From: Amycolatopsis orientalis DSM 40040 = KCTC 9412
GTDB lineage: Bacteria > Actinomycetota > Actinomycetes > Mycobacteriales > Pseudonocardiaceae
Length of the DNA stretch: 64,000 bases
Assembly: GCF_000478275.1 (NCBI RefSeq)
Contig: NZ_ASJB01000083.1
Location: 1-64,000 of the forward strand
Direction of reading: 5' to 3'
Part shown: piece after piece, positions 24,551 to 31,918 of the stretch
How the letters are laid out: every line of letters starts with the position of its first letter
Numbering within the stretch: position 1 is the stretch's first letter
Notes under the pieces: generated by a model
The model's input: the letters and a program-made list of their open reading frames with translations, nothing else
Told to the model about the DNA's origin: nothing
The model's database searches: none
Program-made: the position numbers and the translations under genes

Positions 24551-24769
24551 ATGAGCACCAACCAGATCGACGGCAAGTTGACCGAGCTGGACAACGCGAT
24601 GAAGAAGCTCCGGACGGCGATGACTCGCCTGTCCAACCGGGTCGCCGGGTGCGGCAAGCAGCACACCGAAGCCGCCCGCAAGGTCGCGACCGCGATCACC
24701 ACCGTGGAAGCGGCGAAACCGCTGTTCGCTGGCGGAGCGAAGAAGAAGCCTGCCGCCCGGCGACGCTGA
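24551..24769 (+). CDS. Small basic helical protein (72 residues)
   Basis: GAGGAG precedes ATG 24551. Heptad-like N-terminus (DGKLTELDNAMKKLRTAMTR) and a very basic C-terminus (AKKKPAARRR) suggest a nucleic-acid-binding coiled coil. It is last of the small-gene chain; 139 bp separate it from traB. Confidence 0.6.
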   Translation: MSTNQIDGKLTELDNAMKKLRTAMTRLSNRVAGCGKQHTEAARKVATAITTVEAAKPLFAGGAKKKPAARRR

Positions 24770-24875
24770 CCGCTGGAACGTAGTAGTACCGACAGTCGCA
24801 TACCGCGTATGACCGATCCGTCTGGACGTAGTGAGGGCCGTAGACCCCGCGTCCAGTGTCCGGGGCTCTGCGGCC

Positions 24876-24900
24876 CTCCTGTGTCCACCACACACAGGAG
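24876..24900 (+). promoter_or_regulatory. Hairpin burying the traB ribosome site
   Basis: CTCCTGTGT (24876-24884) pairs perfectly with ACACAGGAG (24892-24900) around CCACCAC. The right arm is the AGGAG ribosome site, eight bases before the traB ATG at 24909. Folding would block translation of the DNA translocase. Confidence 0.6.
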
Positions 24901-24908
24901 ATCTACCG

Positions 24909-26354
24909 ATGAAGACCCCGAAGTCCAAGACCCGCCGTCCGAGCGGGAAGACCCCGATCCCGGCCCGATGCGCGGGCTGGATGCTGCGCCACCCCGGCGT
25001 CACGGCTATGCCGGCCGTTTTCGGCACGAGCGTCGTTGAGCTGGGCGCGGTCACCACCGGTAGCGCGGTGGCCGGGTTGGTTGGTGTCGGGCTGTCCTGG
25101 CGCTACCTGCACAAAGACTCGTATATGGCGCTGGCGTCCCCGCGGCTTCGTGCCGTCCGCCGCCGCTGGACCCGTTACATCGGCAAGTCCTGGAAAGAGT
25201 CCCTGGAGTACTGCAACCTGGTCGGGCAGGACCGCCGCACCGGCGAACTTTTGGTTCCCCGGCTGCTGAAGGTCGCAGCGCCCACTCCGTCGATCGACGT
25301 CCTCAAGGTCAAGTTCGTCAAAGGACAGTCGCTGCGCGTCTTCCAGGACGTCCAGGAGGAGCTAGCCGCCGCACTCGGAGCGGACGTGATCGCGATCGAG
25401 AAGGGCAGCAAGCCCCGCATCTTGACCATCACGCTGGTGCACGGCAACCCGTTCGACGACGTGATCCCTCCGGCGGATATCCCCGGCGAGATGGATGAGG
25501 TCGACTTGAAGGCGATCGAGCTGGGCGACACCGAACAGGGCGAGATCTGGACGGAACCGCTGCTCGGTCACCACTGGCTGATCTCCGGCGCGACCGGCTC
25601 CGGCAAGGGGTCGCTGTTGTGGAACCCGCTTCGGGCGATGGGGCCGATGATCCGGGAACAGATCGCCCGGATCTGGATGATCGATCCCAAGGGCGGGATG
25701 GAGACCGAGCGCGGGAAGCCGATGTTCTACCGGCACGCTACGTCCGCCGATGATGACGTCGAGTATGACGACGGCACCGGCCCTGAGGACGTCGATCCGA
25801 TGCTCGCGGTGCTACTGGAATTCCGGGACCGGATGCGGGAACGTCAGGCGTACCTGAAGGCGCAGAAGAAGCGCAAGTTCACTCCCTCGGCCGAGACCCC
25901 GTTCGAAGTCCTGATGGTCGACGAACTGGCGATGCTCACCGCGCTCGGTGGTAGCCGGTCCACGATCAGCCAGGTGAACAGGATTCTCGCGGAGATCCTG
26001 ACTCAGGGCCGCGCGGCCGGTTTCGCGGTCGTGGCCTACGTCCAGGAACCGACGAAGGACATCGTCCCAGTGCGGGATCTGTTCACCCGCCGGGTCTCGC
26101 TGCGCACCGGATCGGCCTCCTATGTGGACATGGTGCTTGGGGAGGACGCGCGACTTCGTGGCGCTCTCGCCGACGAGATCCCGGAAGAGGGCTGCGAGGG
26201 CATCGGCTACCGCACCTCGGAGAAGTCCCGCACCCCGATCCGGGTCCGCGCGGGCTACAGCACCGACGACGACATCGACGAACTCGTCCGGCTCTGCACT
26301 CCGCACTTCGACGACGACGAGCCGGGCGGCGTGCTCGTCCCCTTCGCCGCCTGA
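24909..26354 (+). CDS. FtsK/SpoIIIE-type DNA translocase (TraB/TraSA)
   Basis: A 481-residue hexameric-type ATPase that moves double-stranded element DNA during mycelial conjugation. A hydrophobic N-terminal segment (about residues 33-65) anchors it. Walker A GATGSGKGS is near residue 226, IWMIDPKGGME follows it, and Walker B is LMVDELAML near 335; the sensor region is AYVQEPTKDIVP. A C-terminal winged-helix-like tail (about 420-481) would bind repeats. The start is ATG 24909 with AGGAG; 26 in-frame codons upstream are non-coding. Essential for transfer in AICEs. Confidence 0.9.
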   Translation: MKTPKSKTRRPSGKTPIPARCAGWMLRHPGVTAMPAVFGTSVVELGAVTTGSAVAGLVGVGLSWRYLHKDSYMALASPRLRAVRRRWTRYIGKSWKESLEYCNLVGQDRRTGELLVPRLLKVAAPTPSIDVLKVKFVKGQSLRVFQDVQEELAAALGADVIAIEKGSKPRILTITLVHGNPFDDVIPPADIPGEMDEVDLKAIELGDTEQGEIWTEPLLGHHWLISGATGSGKGSLLWNPLRAMGPMIREQIARIWMIDPKGGMETERGKPMFYRHATSADDDVEYDDGTGPEDVDPMLAVLLEFRDRMRERQAYLKAQKKRKFTPSAETPFEVLMVDELAMLTALGGSRSTISQVNRILAEILTQGRAAGFAVVAYVQEPTKDIVPVRDLFTRRVSLRTGSASYVDMVLGEDARLRGALADEIPEEGCEGIGYRTSEKSRTPIRVRAGYSTDDDIDELVRLCTPHFDDDEPGGVLVPFAA

Positions 26355-26376
26355 CCGTCCAGAAAGGACATGGACC

Positions 26377-26799
26377 ATGACCACGGCACTCGTACCACTC
26401 ACCGGGGTCGCCAAACTCGCGGCGATCGCCACTCGCCTGGTCCGGGAGACGCCAGCGCCCGAACCGGCCTCGGTATGCCTGACACCGGGCACATCTAGCA
26501 TCAGCATTCAGCCGGACGCCGGAACCGACCCGGTCACCGTGATCGGCTCTCTCCTGGTCTGGACACACTCCCTCACCGGACTGCATGGCGACTGGTGGCA
26601 CACCAGCTCGGGGCAGCTTCATATGACGTTCCGGGGACGTGGGCCGTCTCGCTCTCAGGTGTGCGTTTACGACGCGTTTCCCTACAGCCTCGCCCGGAAA
26701 CACCTCGCCCTCCGCAAGGGCGACCACGAGACCGTCACGCCAGATGAGCTGTACCTCCTCGCTCTCGAAATCGCCAAACAGAAGGAGAACGACCAGTGA
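26377..26799 (+). CDS. Hypothetical AICE protein (140 residues)
   Basis: ATG 26377, AAAGGA upstream, 22 bp after traB. N-terminal helix (LTGVAKLAAIATRLVRE), central strands (VTVIGSLLVWTHSLTGLHGD), C-terminal helix (ELYLLALEIAKQKEND). Overlaps the next gene by ATGA. Function unknown; co-transcription with traB suggests a transfer accessory role. Confidence 0.62.
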   Translation: MTTALVPLTGVAKLAAIATRLVRETPAPEPASVCLTPGTSSISIQPDAGTDPVTVIGSLLVWTHSLTGLHGDWWHTSSGQLHMTFRGRGPSRSQVCVYDAFPYSLARKHLALRKGDHETVTPDELYLLALEIAKQKENDQ

Positions 26800-27020
26800 T
26801 CACCCTCAAGCTTCTCGGACTCTGGCTCAAAATCACCGGTCTCGCCGTTCTCACCGTCGTCCTAGAAGGCGTTCTCATCCGGGGATTCTGGTGGACCTTC
26901 CTTGCGGTCGGCGCGACGGTCGTCGTCTACATCGGACTGACTGTCGGGATCTGGAAGGAGTGGCACGCGGAACGAAACGGCGCCGGAACGTACCAAGTCA
27001 TCCACTACACCCGCGACTGA
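26796..27020 (+). CDS. Small membrane protein (74 residues)
   Basis: Two predicted membrane helices (about residues 5-25 LGLWLKITGLAVLTVVLEGV and 28-50 GFWWTFLAVGATVVVYIGLT) with a short charged tail. Overlaps the preceding gene. By position after traB it could be a Spd-type spread protein; inference. Confidence 0.6.
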   Translation: MITLKLLGLWLKITGLAVLTVVLEGVLIRGFWWTFLAVGATVVVYIGLTVGIWKEWHAERNGAGTYQVIHYTRD

Positions 27021-27036
27021 CCAGAAAGGACTAGGC

Positions 27037-27288
27037 ATGTACTCATCGACTTTGACTTTCGGATTCGGCGATTCGTTCGAGGAACTGTACGACGAAATCA
27101 ATACGAAGATCGGGAAACTGTTGCATGACTTGCTCTATTGGAACTGGAGCTTCACGCATCACGAAGCCGGTCAGTACTCGCCCACTGAGATCGAGACCCT
27201 GAAGGCTCAGCGGGACAAAGCGAAGCACGACGTTGAGGAGATGTTGTACGACGCGCACAAGATCCTCAGTCGCGCCCGAACCCTGTGA
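27037..27288 (+). CDS. Small acidic helical protein (83 residues)
   Basis: GAAAGGA precedes ATG 27037. Sequence FGDSFEELYDEINTKIGKLL and IETLKAQRDKAKHDVEEMLY predicts two long helices. Unrecognised. Confidence 0.58.
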   Translation: MYSSTLTFGFGDSFEELYDEINTKIGKLLHDLLYWNWSFTHHEAGQYSPTEIETLKAQRDKAKHDVEEMLYDAHKILSRARTL

Positions 27289-27307
27289 CTCGCCAAGGAG
27301 GCGGAAC

Positions 27308-27637
27308 ATGACCCATCCGGAAGCCGTTCCGTCGCCTGACTCGGCGGCGTGGCACTCGGCAGTGTCAACATTGGAGGACGGCCTAGCGATCTACCCGCTT
27401 CGCTCGATCGAGGGCGTGCGGTTCGAGCGGGCCACGGTCACGAACACGGCCGTCTCCGGAACCGCGTCCACGGTGCTGCTCCGGGTAAGCCAGTCCCCGC
27501 CGGGAAAACCGGATCGGGCTTGGGAACTGGCGATGCCCCCGGAGTTCGCCCGCTACCTGGCGGCGCTGCTCGACGCGCAAGCCCGCTACATCCAGACCGC
27601 TTCACCGGCATGCGCGGAGTCCTCGCGGGACACGTGA
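27308..27637 (+). CDS. Hypothetical AICE protein (109 residues)
   Basis: AAGGAGG lies just before ATG 27308, deciding the start against in-frame Arg-rich sequence upstream. Mixed alpha/beta product (GVRFERATVTNTAVSG, WELAMPPEFARYLAALLDAQ). No known domain. Confidence 0.6.
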   Translation: MTHPEAVPSPDSAAWHSAVSTLEDGLAIYPLRSIEGVRFERATVTNTAVSGTASTVLLRVSQSPPGKPDRAWELAMPPEFARYLAALLDAQARYIQTASPACAESSRDT

Positions 27638-27652
27638 GATCTCCGTCGTGCC

Positions 27653-27669
27653 ACGGGCGCCTCGCCCGT
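27653..27669 (+). terminator. Small GC hairpin before the DUF2637-like gene
   Basis: ACGGGCG (27653-27659) pairs with CGCCCGT (27663-27669) around CCT, 17 bases after a stop codon. It may attenuate transcription between gene blocks. Confidence 0.35.
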
Positions 27670-27695
27670 CCACCCCCCTGGAAGGAGGCAACATT

Positions 27696-28547
27696 ATGTT
27701 CTGGAAACGCAAGTCCGAGGGCGAGGACACTCCGCCCCGTTCTCGCCGGGTCCGCGCGCTGGCCGATCAGCTCGACGAGGCGCGTGACGTGCACCGGCTG
27801 TCCACCGATCCGATGTTGGGCGCGGTGACCGCAGACCGGTTCCGGGCCTCGATCACCCGCACCATGTGGGTGTTCCTCGCGATCGGGCTCGGGTTCACCA
27901 CTACTGGCGTGCACGACTTCCTTGCCGGGGACCGGCCTATCACTGATCCGCTGTGGTGGGGCGCGTGGCTTGCCGAACCCGCGCTGGCGGGCATCCTGGT
28001 GACCCTGCTCCGCTGGGAAGCCTCGATGCTCTCTCATGGCGTCACGGTCGACGTCAAACCCGTTCGCTACCTCAAGCGCCTTCTGCTGGGTGCCACGCTG
28101 GTGGCCAACGTCTGGGCCGGTCTCGCACCAGCCCGTGGCGAGGTCTCCAAGGGCATGGTGTTCTTCCACCTGGTGATCCCGCTCGTGGTGTTCCTTCTCG
28201 CGGAGGTCATGCCGGTGATCCAGCAGACATGCACCCGCGTCCGCGAACAAGCCCTCGCCACGGTCACGGCCCCGACCAGGGAGAACACCGTGCGGCAAAC
28301 CGCGGCTTCCCCGGCGGCTATGCCGGCCGAAATCCAGCCCCCCCGGCCCCCGACGTCGGCGACGTTCGCAAAGCTCCCCGCCAGCATCCGCACCACGGTC
28401 ACCAGCATCACCGACACCGCCCACAGTGCTGGCAGGCCCGTCACGGCCGCCGATCTGACCACCAGGGTCAACCTGCCCGAGGCGATGCTCACCACGCTCG
28501 TGGACGAACTGAACGCCTCGATCAACCACCACCCGGTCACCGCCTGA
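27696..28547 (+). CDS. Multi-pass membrane protein, DUF2637/SpdB-like
   Basis: A 283-residue protein, GAAGGAGG before ATG 27696. About four membrane segments fall at about residues 47-68, 85-105, 128-145 and 155-180. A cytoplasmic C-terminus (about 190-283) ends in a helix-turn-helix-like stretch (RPVTAADLTTRVNLPEAMLT). AICEs carry DUF2637 or SpdB membrane proteins between tra and rep; the likely role is plasmid spreading across septa. Family assignment is tentative. Confidence 0.62.
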   Translation: MFWKRKSEGEDTPPRSRRVRALADQLDEARDVHRLSTDPMLGAVTADRFRASITRTMWVFLAIGLGFTTTGVHDFLAGDRPITDPLWWGAWLAEPALAGILVTLLRWEASMLSHGVTVDVKPVRYLKRLLLGATLVANVWAGLAPARGEVSKGMVFFHLVIPLVVFLLAEVMPVIQQTCTRVREQALATVTAPTRENTVRQTAASPAAMPAEIQPPRPPTSATFAKLPASIRTTVTSITDTAHSAGRPVTAADLTTRVNLPEAMLTTLVDELNASINHHPVTA

Positions 28548-28611
28548 CCGGTTCCCTCGCACCACGCACGTTCGCCGGGCAGCCCTCGGTGACCGTGCTG
28601 GGGGTCTGCCC

Positions 28612-28642
28612 GGCTCTCTCGTGCCCGCACGAATGGAGAGCC
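28612..28642 (+). promoter_or_regulatory. Hairpin burying the repSA ribosome site
   Basis: GGCTCTC (28612-28618) pairs with GAGAGCC (28636-28642), and inside it TCGTGC (28619-28624) pairs with GCACGA (28627-28632). That gives a 13-bp stem with a three-base bulge and two-base loop. The right arm contains the GGAGAG ribosome site and runs up to ATG 28643. Confidence 0.58.
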
Positions 28643-29989
28643 ATGATCACCGAGCACGACGGGTCCTCACTGGCTACCCGCATCACCCGCCACCTCACCA
28701 TGCGCCACGTCCGCGCCCGCGTCACCGCGACCGGCGGATGCCTCCAGCCGGTGCACCTGTCCGGCTACCGCGTCGTCACCGACCGCGCCACCGGCCGCAC
28801 CCTCGACCACCACGCCGGGACCGTCTACGCCCCGTGCGGCAACCGCCGCGAGTCCGTGTGCCCCGCCTGCTCCGACCGCTACGCCGCCGACGCGTTCCAC
28901 CTCATCCGCGCCGGAATGACCGGTGGCAAGGCGATTCCTGAGTCCGTGGCGGACAAGCCCCGTCTGTTCGTCACCCTCACCGCACCGAGCTTCGGCGCTG
29001 TCCACGGCCGCCGCACCACCCGCACCGGCCGCCGCATCCCCTGTGGTTGCGGGGAAAACCACCACGAAGCCGATCCCCGCGTCGGCACCGCGATCGCCCC
29101 AGAGAGCTACGACTACCGGGGCGCGGTCCTGTGGCAAGGCCACACTGGCGACCTGTGGCACCGGTTCACCATCCGTCTTCGCCGGGAGATCGCCCGCGCG
29201 GCCGGAATCAAGGTCAGTGAGTTCGCGGAGTACGCGCGGCTCTCCTACGCCAAGGTCGCCGAGTACCAGAAGCGCGGACTCATCCACTTCCACGCCGTGA
29301 TCCGGCTCGACGGGCCGGAAGGCGCCCACGACCCCGCGCCCACCTGGGCGGACAACACGCTCATGGAACACGCCGTCCGCGCGGCCGTCGAAACCACCCA
29401 CGTCACCCGCGAATTCATGCTCGACGGCAAGCTCACCGAGCACGTGTTCACGTGGGGCCAGCAGATCGACATCCGGCCCATCCGGCCCGCGCACGCCGCC
29501 CAGATCGAGGGCGACGACGGCGAGATCAGCGACCGCGCGCTAGCCGGGTATATCGCCAAATACGCCACCAAGGGCACCAGCACCAGCGAAGTCCCCGACC
29601 GTCCAATCCGGTCCGAACGAGCGATCGAGCACCTGGACGTCCTGCCGCACCACCGACGCATGATCGCCACCGCCTGGGAACTCGGAGCCAGCGAAGACCT
29701 CACGTTCCTCCGGAAATGGGCGCACATGCTCGGCTTCCGAGGCCACTTCCTCACCAAGTCACAGCGCTACTCCGTCACTTTCACCATGCTGCGCGGCGAC
29801 CGCCGCACCCACCAGCACCTCGCCACGCTCGAAGCCCTCGGGACCACTCCCGACGGCGCGATCGTCGTCAACCACTGGAACTACACCGGAAACGGACACA
29901 ACAACCCCGAAGAACGCGAGATCGCCGAAGCGATCTACGAAGGAAAACGCCTACAGCGCAAGGACAAACTCGCAAAGGAGAACCAGTGA
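28643..29989 (+). CDS. RepSA-type rolling-circle replication initiator
   Basis: A 448-residue initiator of AICE replication. An N-terminal zinc-finger-like CGNRRESVCPACSDRY (about 70-86), metal-binding HUH motif LIHFHAVI (about residue 213), and catalytic Tyr in GYIAKYATKG (about 300) together define a nicking, strand-joining Rep. The start is ATG 28643 with GGAG; a long in-frame upstream extension is a shadow of the preceding gene. Its TGA overlaps the xis ATG (TGATG), so rep, xis and int are translationally coupled. Confidence 0.9.
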   Translation: MITEHDGSSLATRITRHLTMRHVRARVTATGGCLQPVHLSGYRVVTDRATGRTLDHHAGTVYAPCGNRRESVCPACSDRYAADAFHLIRAGMTGGKAIPESVADKPRLFVTLTAPSFGAVHGRRTTRTGRRIPCGCGENHHEADPRVGTAIAPESYDYRGAVLWQGHTGDLWHRFTIRLRREIARAAGIKVSEFAEYARLSYAKVAEYQKRGLIHFHAVIRLDGPEGAHDPAPTWADNTLMEHAVRAAVETTHVTREFMLDGKLTEHVFTWGQQIDIRPIRPAHAAQIEGDDGEISDRALAGYIAKYATKGTSTSEVPDRPIRSERAIEHLDVLPHHRRMIATAWELGASEDLTFLRKWAHMLGFRGHFLTKSQRYSVTFTMLRGDRRTHQHLATLEALGTTPDGAIVVNHWNYTGNGHNNPEEREIAEAIYEGKRLQRKDKLAKENQ

Positions 29990-30165
29990 TGAACCAGCCA
30001 CTCATGACCGTCGAAGACCTCTCGGCCCACCTCGGAGTGCCCGTCGGCACCCTCTACCGGTGGCGCACCACCGGCTACGGCCCGGCTGGAAAGCGCATCG
30101 GCAAGCACCTCCGCTACCGCCCCGAAGACGTCGACGCCTGGGTCGCCGAACAAGGGGGTGTGTGA
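29989..30165 (+). CDS. Excisionase, helix-turn-helix type (Xis)
   Basis: A 58-residue MerR/excisionase-like DNA-binding protein (TVEDLSAHLGVPVGTLYRWR, then KHLRYRPEDVDAWV). It is the standard AICE directionality factor that lets the integrase excise the element. It overlaps repSA upstream and int downstream by TGATG junctions. Confidence 0.88.
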   Translation: MNQPLMTVEDLSAHLGVPVGTLYRWRTTGYGPAGKRIGKHLRYRPEDVDAWVAEQGGV

Positions 30166-31394
30166 TGGCACGGCCACCTCTCGATGTGGGGACGCACGGG
30201 AAGATCCGGTTCAGCGACACGGCATCCGGCGTCCGGGCTCGTGCGAGCTACCGGGGCTTCGATGGGAAGGTGCATGACATTGAGCGCACCGGCCCGACTC
30301 GTCCAAAGGCTGAGCGACTGCTGAAGAAGGCGATCAGTGAGGCCCTGAAGGCGCCCGGAGGCGGCGACATGGATCACAACACGAAGTTCAGTGTCGTCGC
30401 CGACAGGTGGATCACACGGCAGGCTGAGCGCGTCGAGGCAGAAGAACGCGCACACGGCACGCTGGACAACTACCGAAGCGTGCTCAAGAACCACGTACTT
30501 CCCGCGCTCGGTGATCTCCGGTTGTATGAGGTGACCGTGCCACGGCTGGACGCGTTTCTTCCTGCCGTCAAAGCGAAAACCAGTGCATCGCATGCCCGAA
30601 CGACCCGTGCCGTGGTGAGTGGCATCCTCGGCTTCGCGGTACGTCAGGGGGCCTTGGGCGCGAACCCTGTCAGGGAGCTTGAGCGGATCGAGGGCGGAAA
30701 GCGTAATAAGCCTCGCGCCTTGTCGTCGGCAGAGCGTCGTAGGTGGCTCGAACAGCTCGAAGCCGACCCGAAGGCGGTCGCGCGAGACCTGCCGGACTTG
30801 ACGCGCTTCATGCTGGCAACCGGCGTGCGGATCGGCGAGGCGCTCGCGGTCTTCTGGGAAGACGTCGATCTTGACGCCGGAACGGTCGCGATCGACTGGA
30901 AGGTGATCCGGATTCGAGGGGCCGGGTTGCGCCGCGTGAAGAAGCTCAAGACCGAATCCGGCGATCGGACGCTGCCGCTTCCCTCGTGGGCGGTGTCGGT
31001 GCTGAGGGAGCGTCGGCGCCTCGCTGAGGAAGCTGGGCGCGGCCCGGCATCCCCGGTCTTCCCGGACACCATCGGCGGCTTGCGCGATCCTTCGAACACT
31101 CGGCGAGATCTCCGCGATGCGCGCGGTACCGAGGATTTCGCGTGGGTCAAGTCGCACGTCTTCCGCAAGACGGCAGCCACCGTGCTGGACGACGCGAAAC
31201 TCAGTTCCCGGCAGATCGCCGATCAGCTCGGCCACGCTCGGCCGTCGATCACTCAGGACGTCTACATGGGCAGGACGTCGGTCTCCCGGGACAACGCGGT
31301 CGCCCTGGAAGGCATGTGGCTCGACGACGAGCAGGCCAATTCCGGGGGTAAACCGGGGGCCGGTCAGGACCAGCAAGATCAGACAGAGCTTTGA
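30165..31394 (+). CDS. Tyrosine site-specific recombinase (integrase)
   Basis: A 409-residue phage-type integrase. Arm- and core-binding domains come first (about 1-175). The catalytic domain has Arg in TGVRIGEAL (about 219), HxxR in SHVFRKTAA (about 331), GH in QLGHARPS, and Tyr nucleophile in QDVYMGR (about 366). ATG 30165 overlaps the xis stop. It lies 12 bp from the attachment core in the tRNA, the usual AICE arrangement. All catalytic residues appear intact. Confidence 0.93.
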   Translation: MARPPLDVGTHGKIRFSDTASGVRARASYRGFDGKVHDIERTGPTRPKAERLLKKAISEALKAPGGGDMDHNTKFSVVADRWITRQAERVEAEERAHGTLDNYRSVLKNHVLPALGDLRLYEVTVPRLDAFLPAVKAKTSASHARTTRAVVSGILGFAVRQGALGANPVRELERIEGGKRNKPRALSSAERRRWLEQLEADPKAVARDLPDLTRFMLATGVRIGEALAVFWEDVDLDAGTVAIDWKVIRIRGAGLRRVKKLKTESGDRTLPLPSWAVSVLRERRRLAEEAGRGPASPVFPDTIGGLRDPSNTRRDLRDARGTEDFAWVKSHVFRKTAATVLDDAKLSSRQIADQLGHARPSITQDVYMGRTSVSRDNAVALEGMWLDDEQANSGGKPGAGQDQQDQTEL

Positions 31395-31404
31395 CCTGCG
31401 GGAA

Positions 31405-31481
31405 TGGTGCCCCGGACGGGGATCGAACCCGCACTACGTCGATTTTAAGTCGACTGCCTCTGCCAATTGGGCTACCGGGGC
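31405..31481 (-). tRNA. tRNA with UAA anticodon, class I shape; integration target
   Basis: The minus strand folds as a complete tRNA with encoded CCA: acceptor GCCCCGG/CCGGGGC, discriminator A, anticodon stem GTCGA/TCGAC with loop CTTAAAA (anticodon UAA), variable loop GTAGT of five bases, and T arm GCGGG TTCGATC CCCGT. UAA should read the Leu codon UUA, but Leu tRNAs have a long variable arm and this has none. The isotype is therefore uncertain. The 40-bp attachment core covers the 3' part up to the second anticodon base; the 5' part lies in the right chromosomal flank. Confidence 0.85.
31407..31446. repeat. attR: 40-bp direct repeat within the tRNA gene
   Basis: Identical to 17819-17858. 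The repeat ends inside the anticodon loop, the usual crossover site for tyrosine integrases. The element supplies a functional 3' tRNA half here, so integration leaves the tRNA intact. Confidence 0.93.
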
Positions 31482-31504
31482 ACGGACAGCTTAAGCGATG
31501 GCCG

Positions 31505-31840
31505 TCAGTTCGCCGCTTCAGTACGCCGATATTCGAGCCACTGGAGGCCGCTCTCGTTCCAAACGGCCTGGTACTCCTCGAACTTCTCGGTGATCAACCG
31601 GGGATCGATCTGATCAGGCGGGGTCGACGCGATGTAGAAGCTGAGCTCGTCGCGTAGCCGGTAGAGCCGGAATTGGACCTCTTCCATCAGCACCCAAAGA
31701 GACCGCCAGGCGAAGAACGGCTCGAGCGCGCCGACCACGGTCGTCGCGGCGACCAGCGCGAACGCCACACCGGTCCAGCCGTTGAGGTTCTGCAATCCGA
31801 GAATGATCGTGGATACCGCGGAGAGCGCCAGTATCAGCAC
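31505..31840 (-). pseudogene. SLATT/DUF4231-like membrane protein, probably N-terminally truncated
   Basis: A 111-residue fragment: two membrane helices (LILALSAVSTIILGLQNL and VAFALVAATTVVGALEPFFA) followed by a cytosolic helix (RSLWVLMEEVQFRLYRLRDE), as in SLATT proteins. The reading frame begins inside the first helix at a GTG without a ribosome site. The normal N-terminal 30-60 residues are replaced by a family A palindrome 16 bp upstream. Full-length SLATT proteins are membrane effectors linked to nucleotide-signalling immunity. It may be inactive. Confidence 0.55.
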
Positions 31841-31855
31841 CGGTTCACCCTGAAG

Positions 31856-31906
31856 CCGTGAAGGCCTCCTTCCCTACGCTCAAGGTAGGGAAGGAGGCCT
31901 TCACGG
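31856..31906. repeat. Family A palindrome, perfect 22-bp arms
   Basis: Arms 31856-31877 and 31885-31906 are perfectly complementary around a seven-base loop; the core is GTGAAGGCCTCCTT. It starts 12 bases past the ndh stop codon and probably terminates ndh transcription, while its other side abuts the truncated SLATT gene. Confidence 0.85.
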
Positions 31907-31918
31907 CGAACTACGGAC

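Larger units (their letters stand above)
17819..31446 (+). mobile_element. Actinomycete integrative and conjugative element (AICE), 13.6 kb
   Basis: Bounded by 40-bp identical direct repeats (17819-17858 and 31407-31446) equal to the 3' part of a tRNA gene. It carries the full AICE kit in order: GntR regulators, an SCO3933-like protein, small ORFs, FtsK/TraB, a membrane protein, a rolling-circle initiator with HUH and YxxKY motifs, an excisionase, and a tyrosine integrase next to the restored tRNA. This matches the pSAM2/pMEA plan (established knowledge). No insertion-sequence damage is seen; one small gene has a frameshift. Cargo includes a glycosyltransferase and a DUF2283/DUF4258/DUF6941 block. 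Confidence 0.93.
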
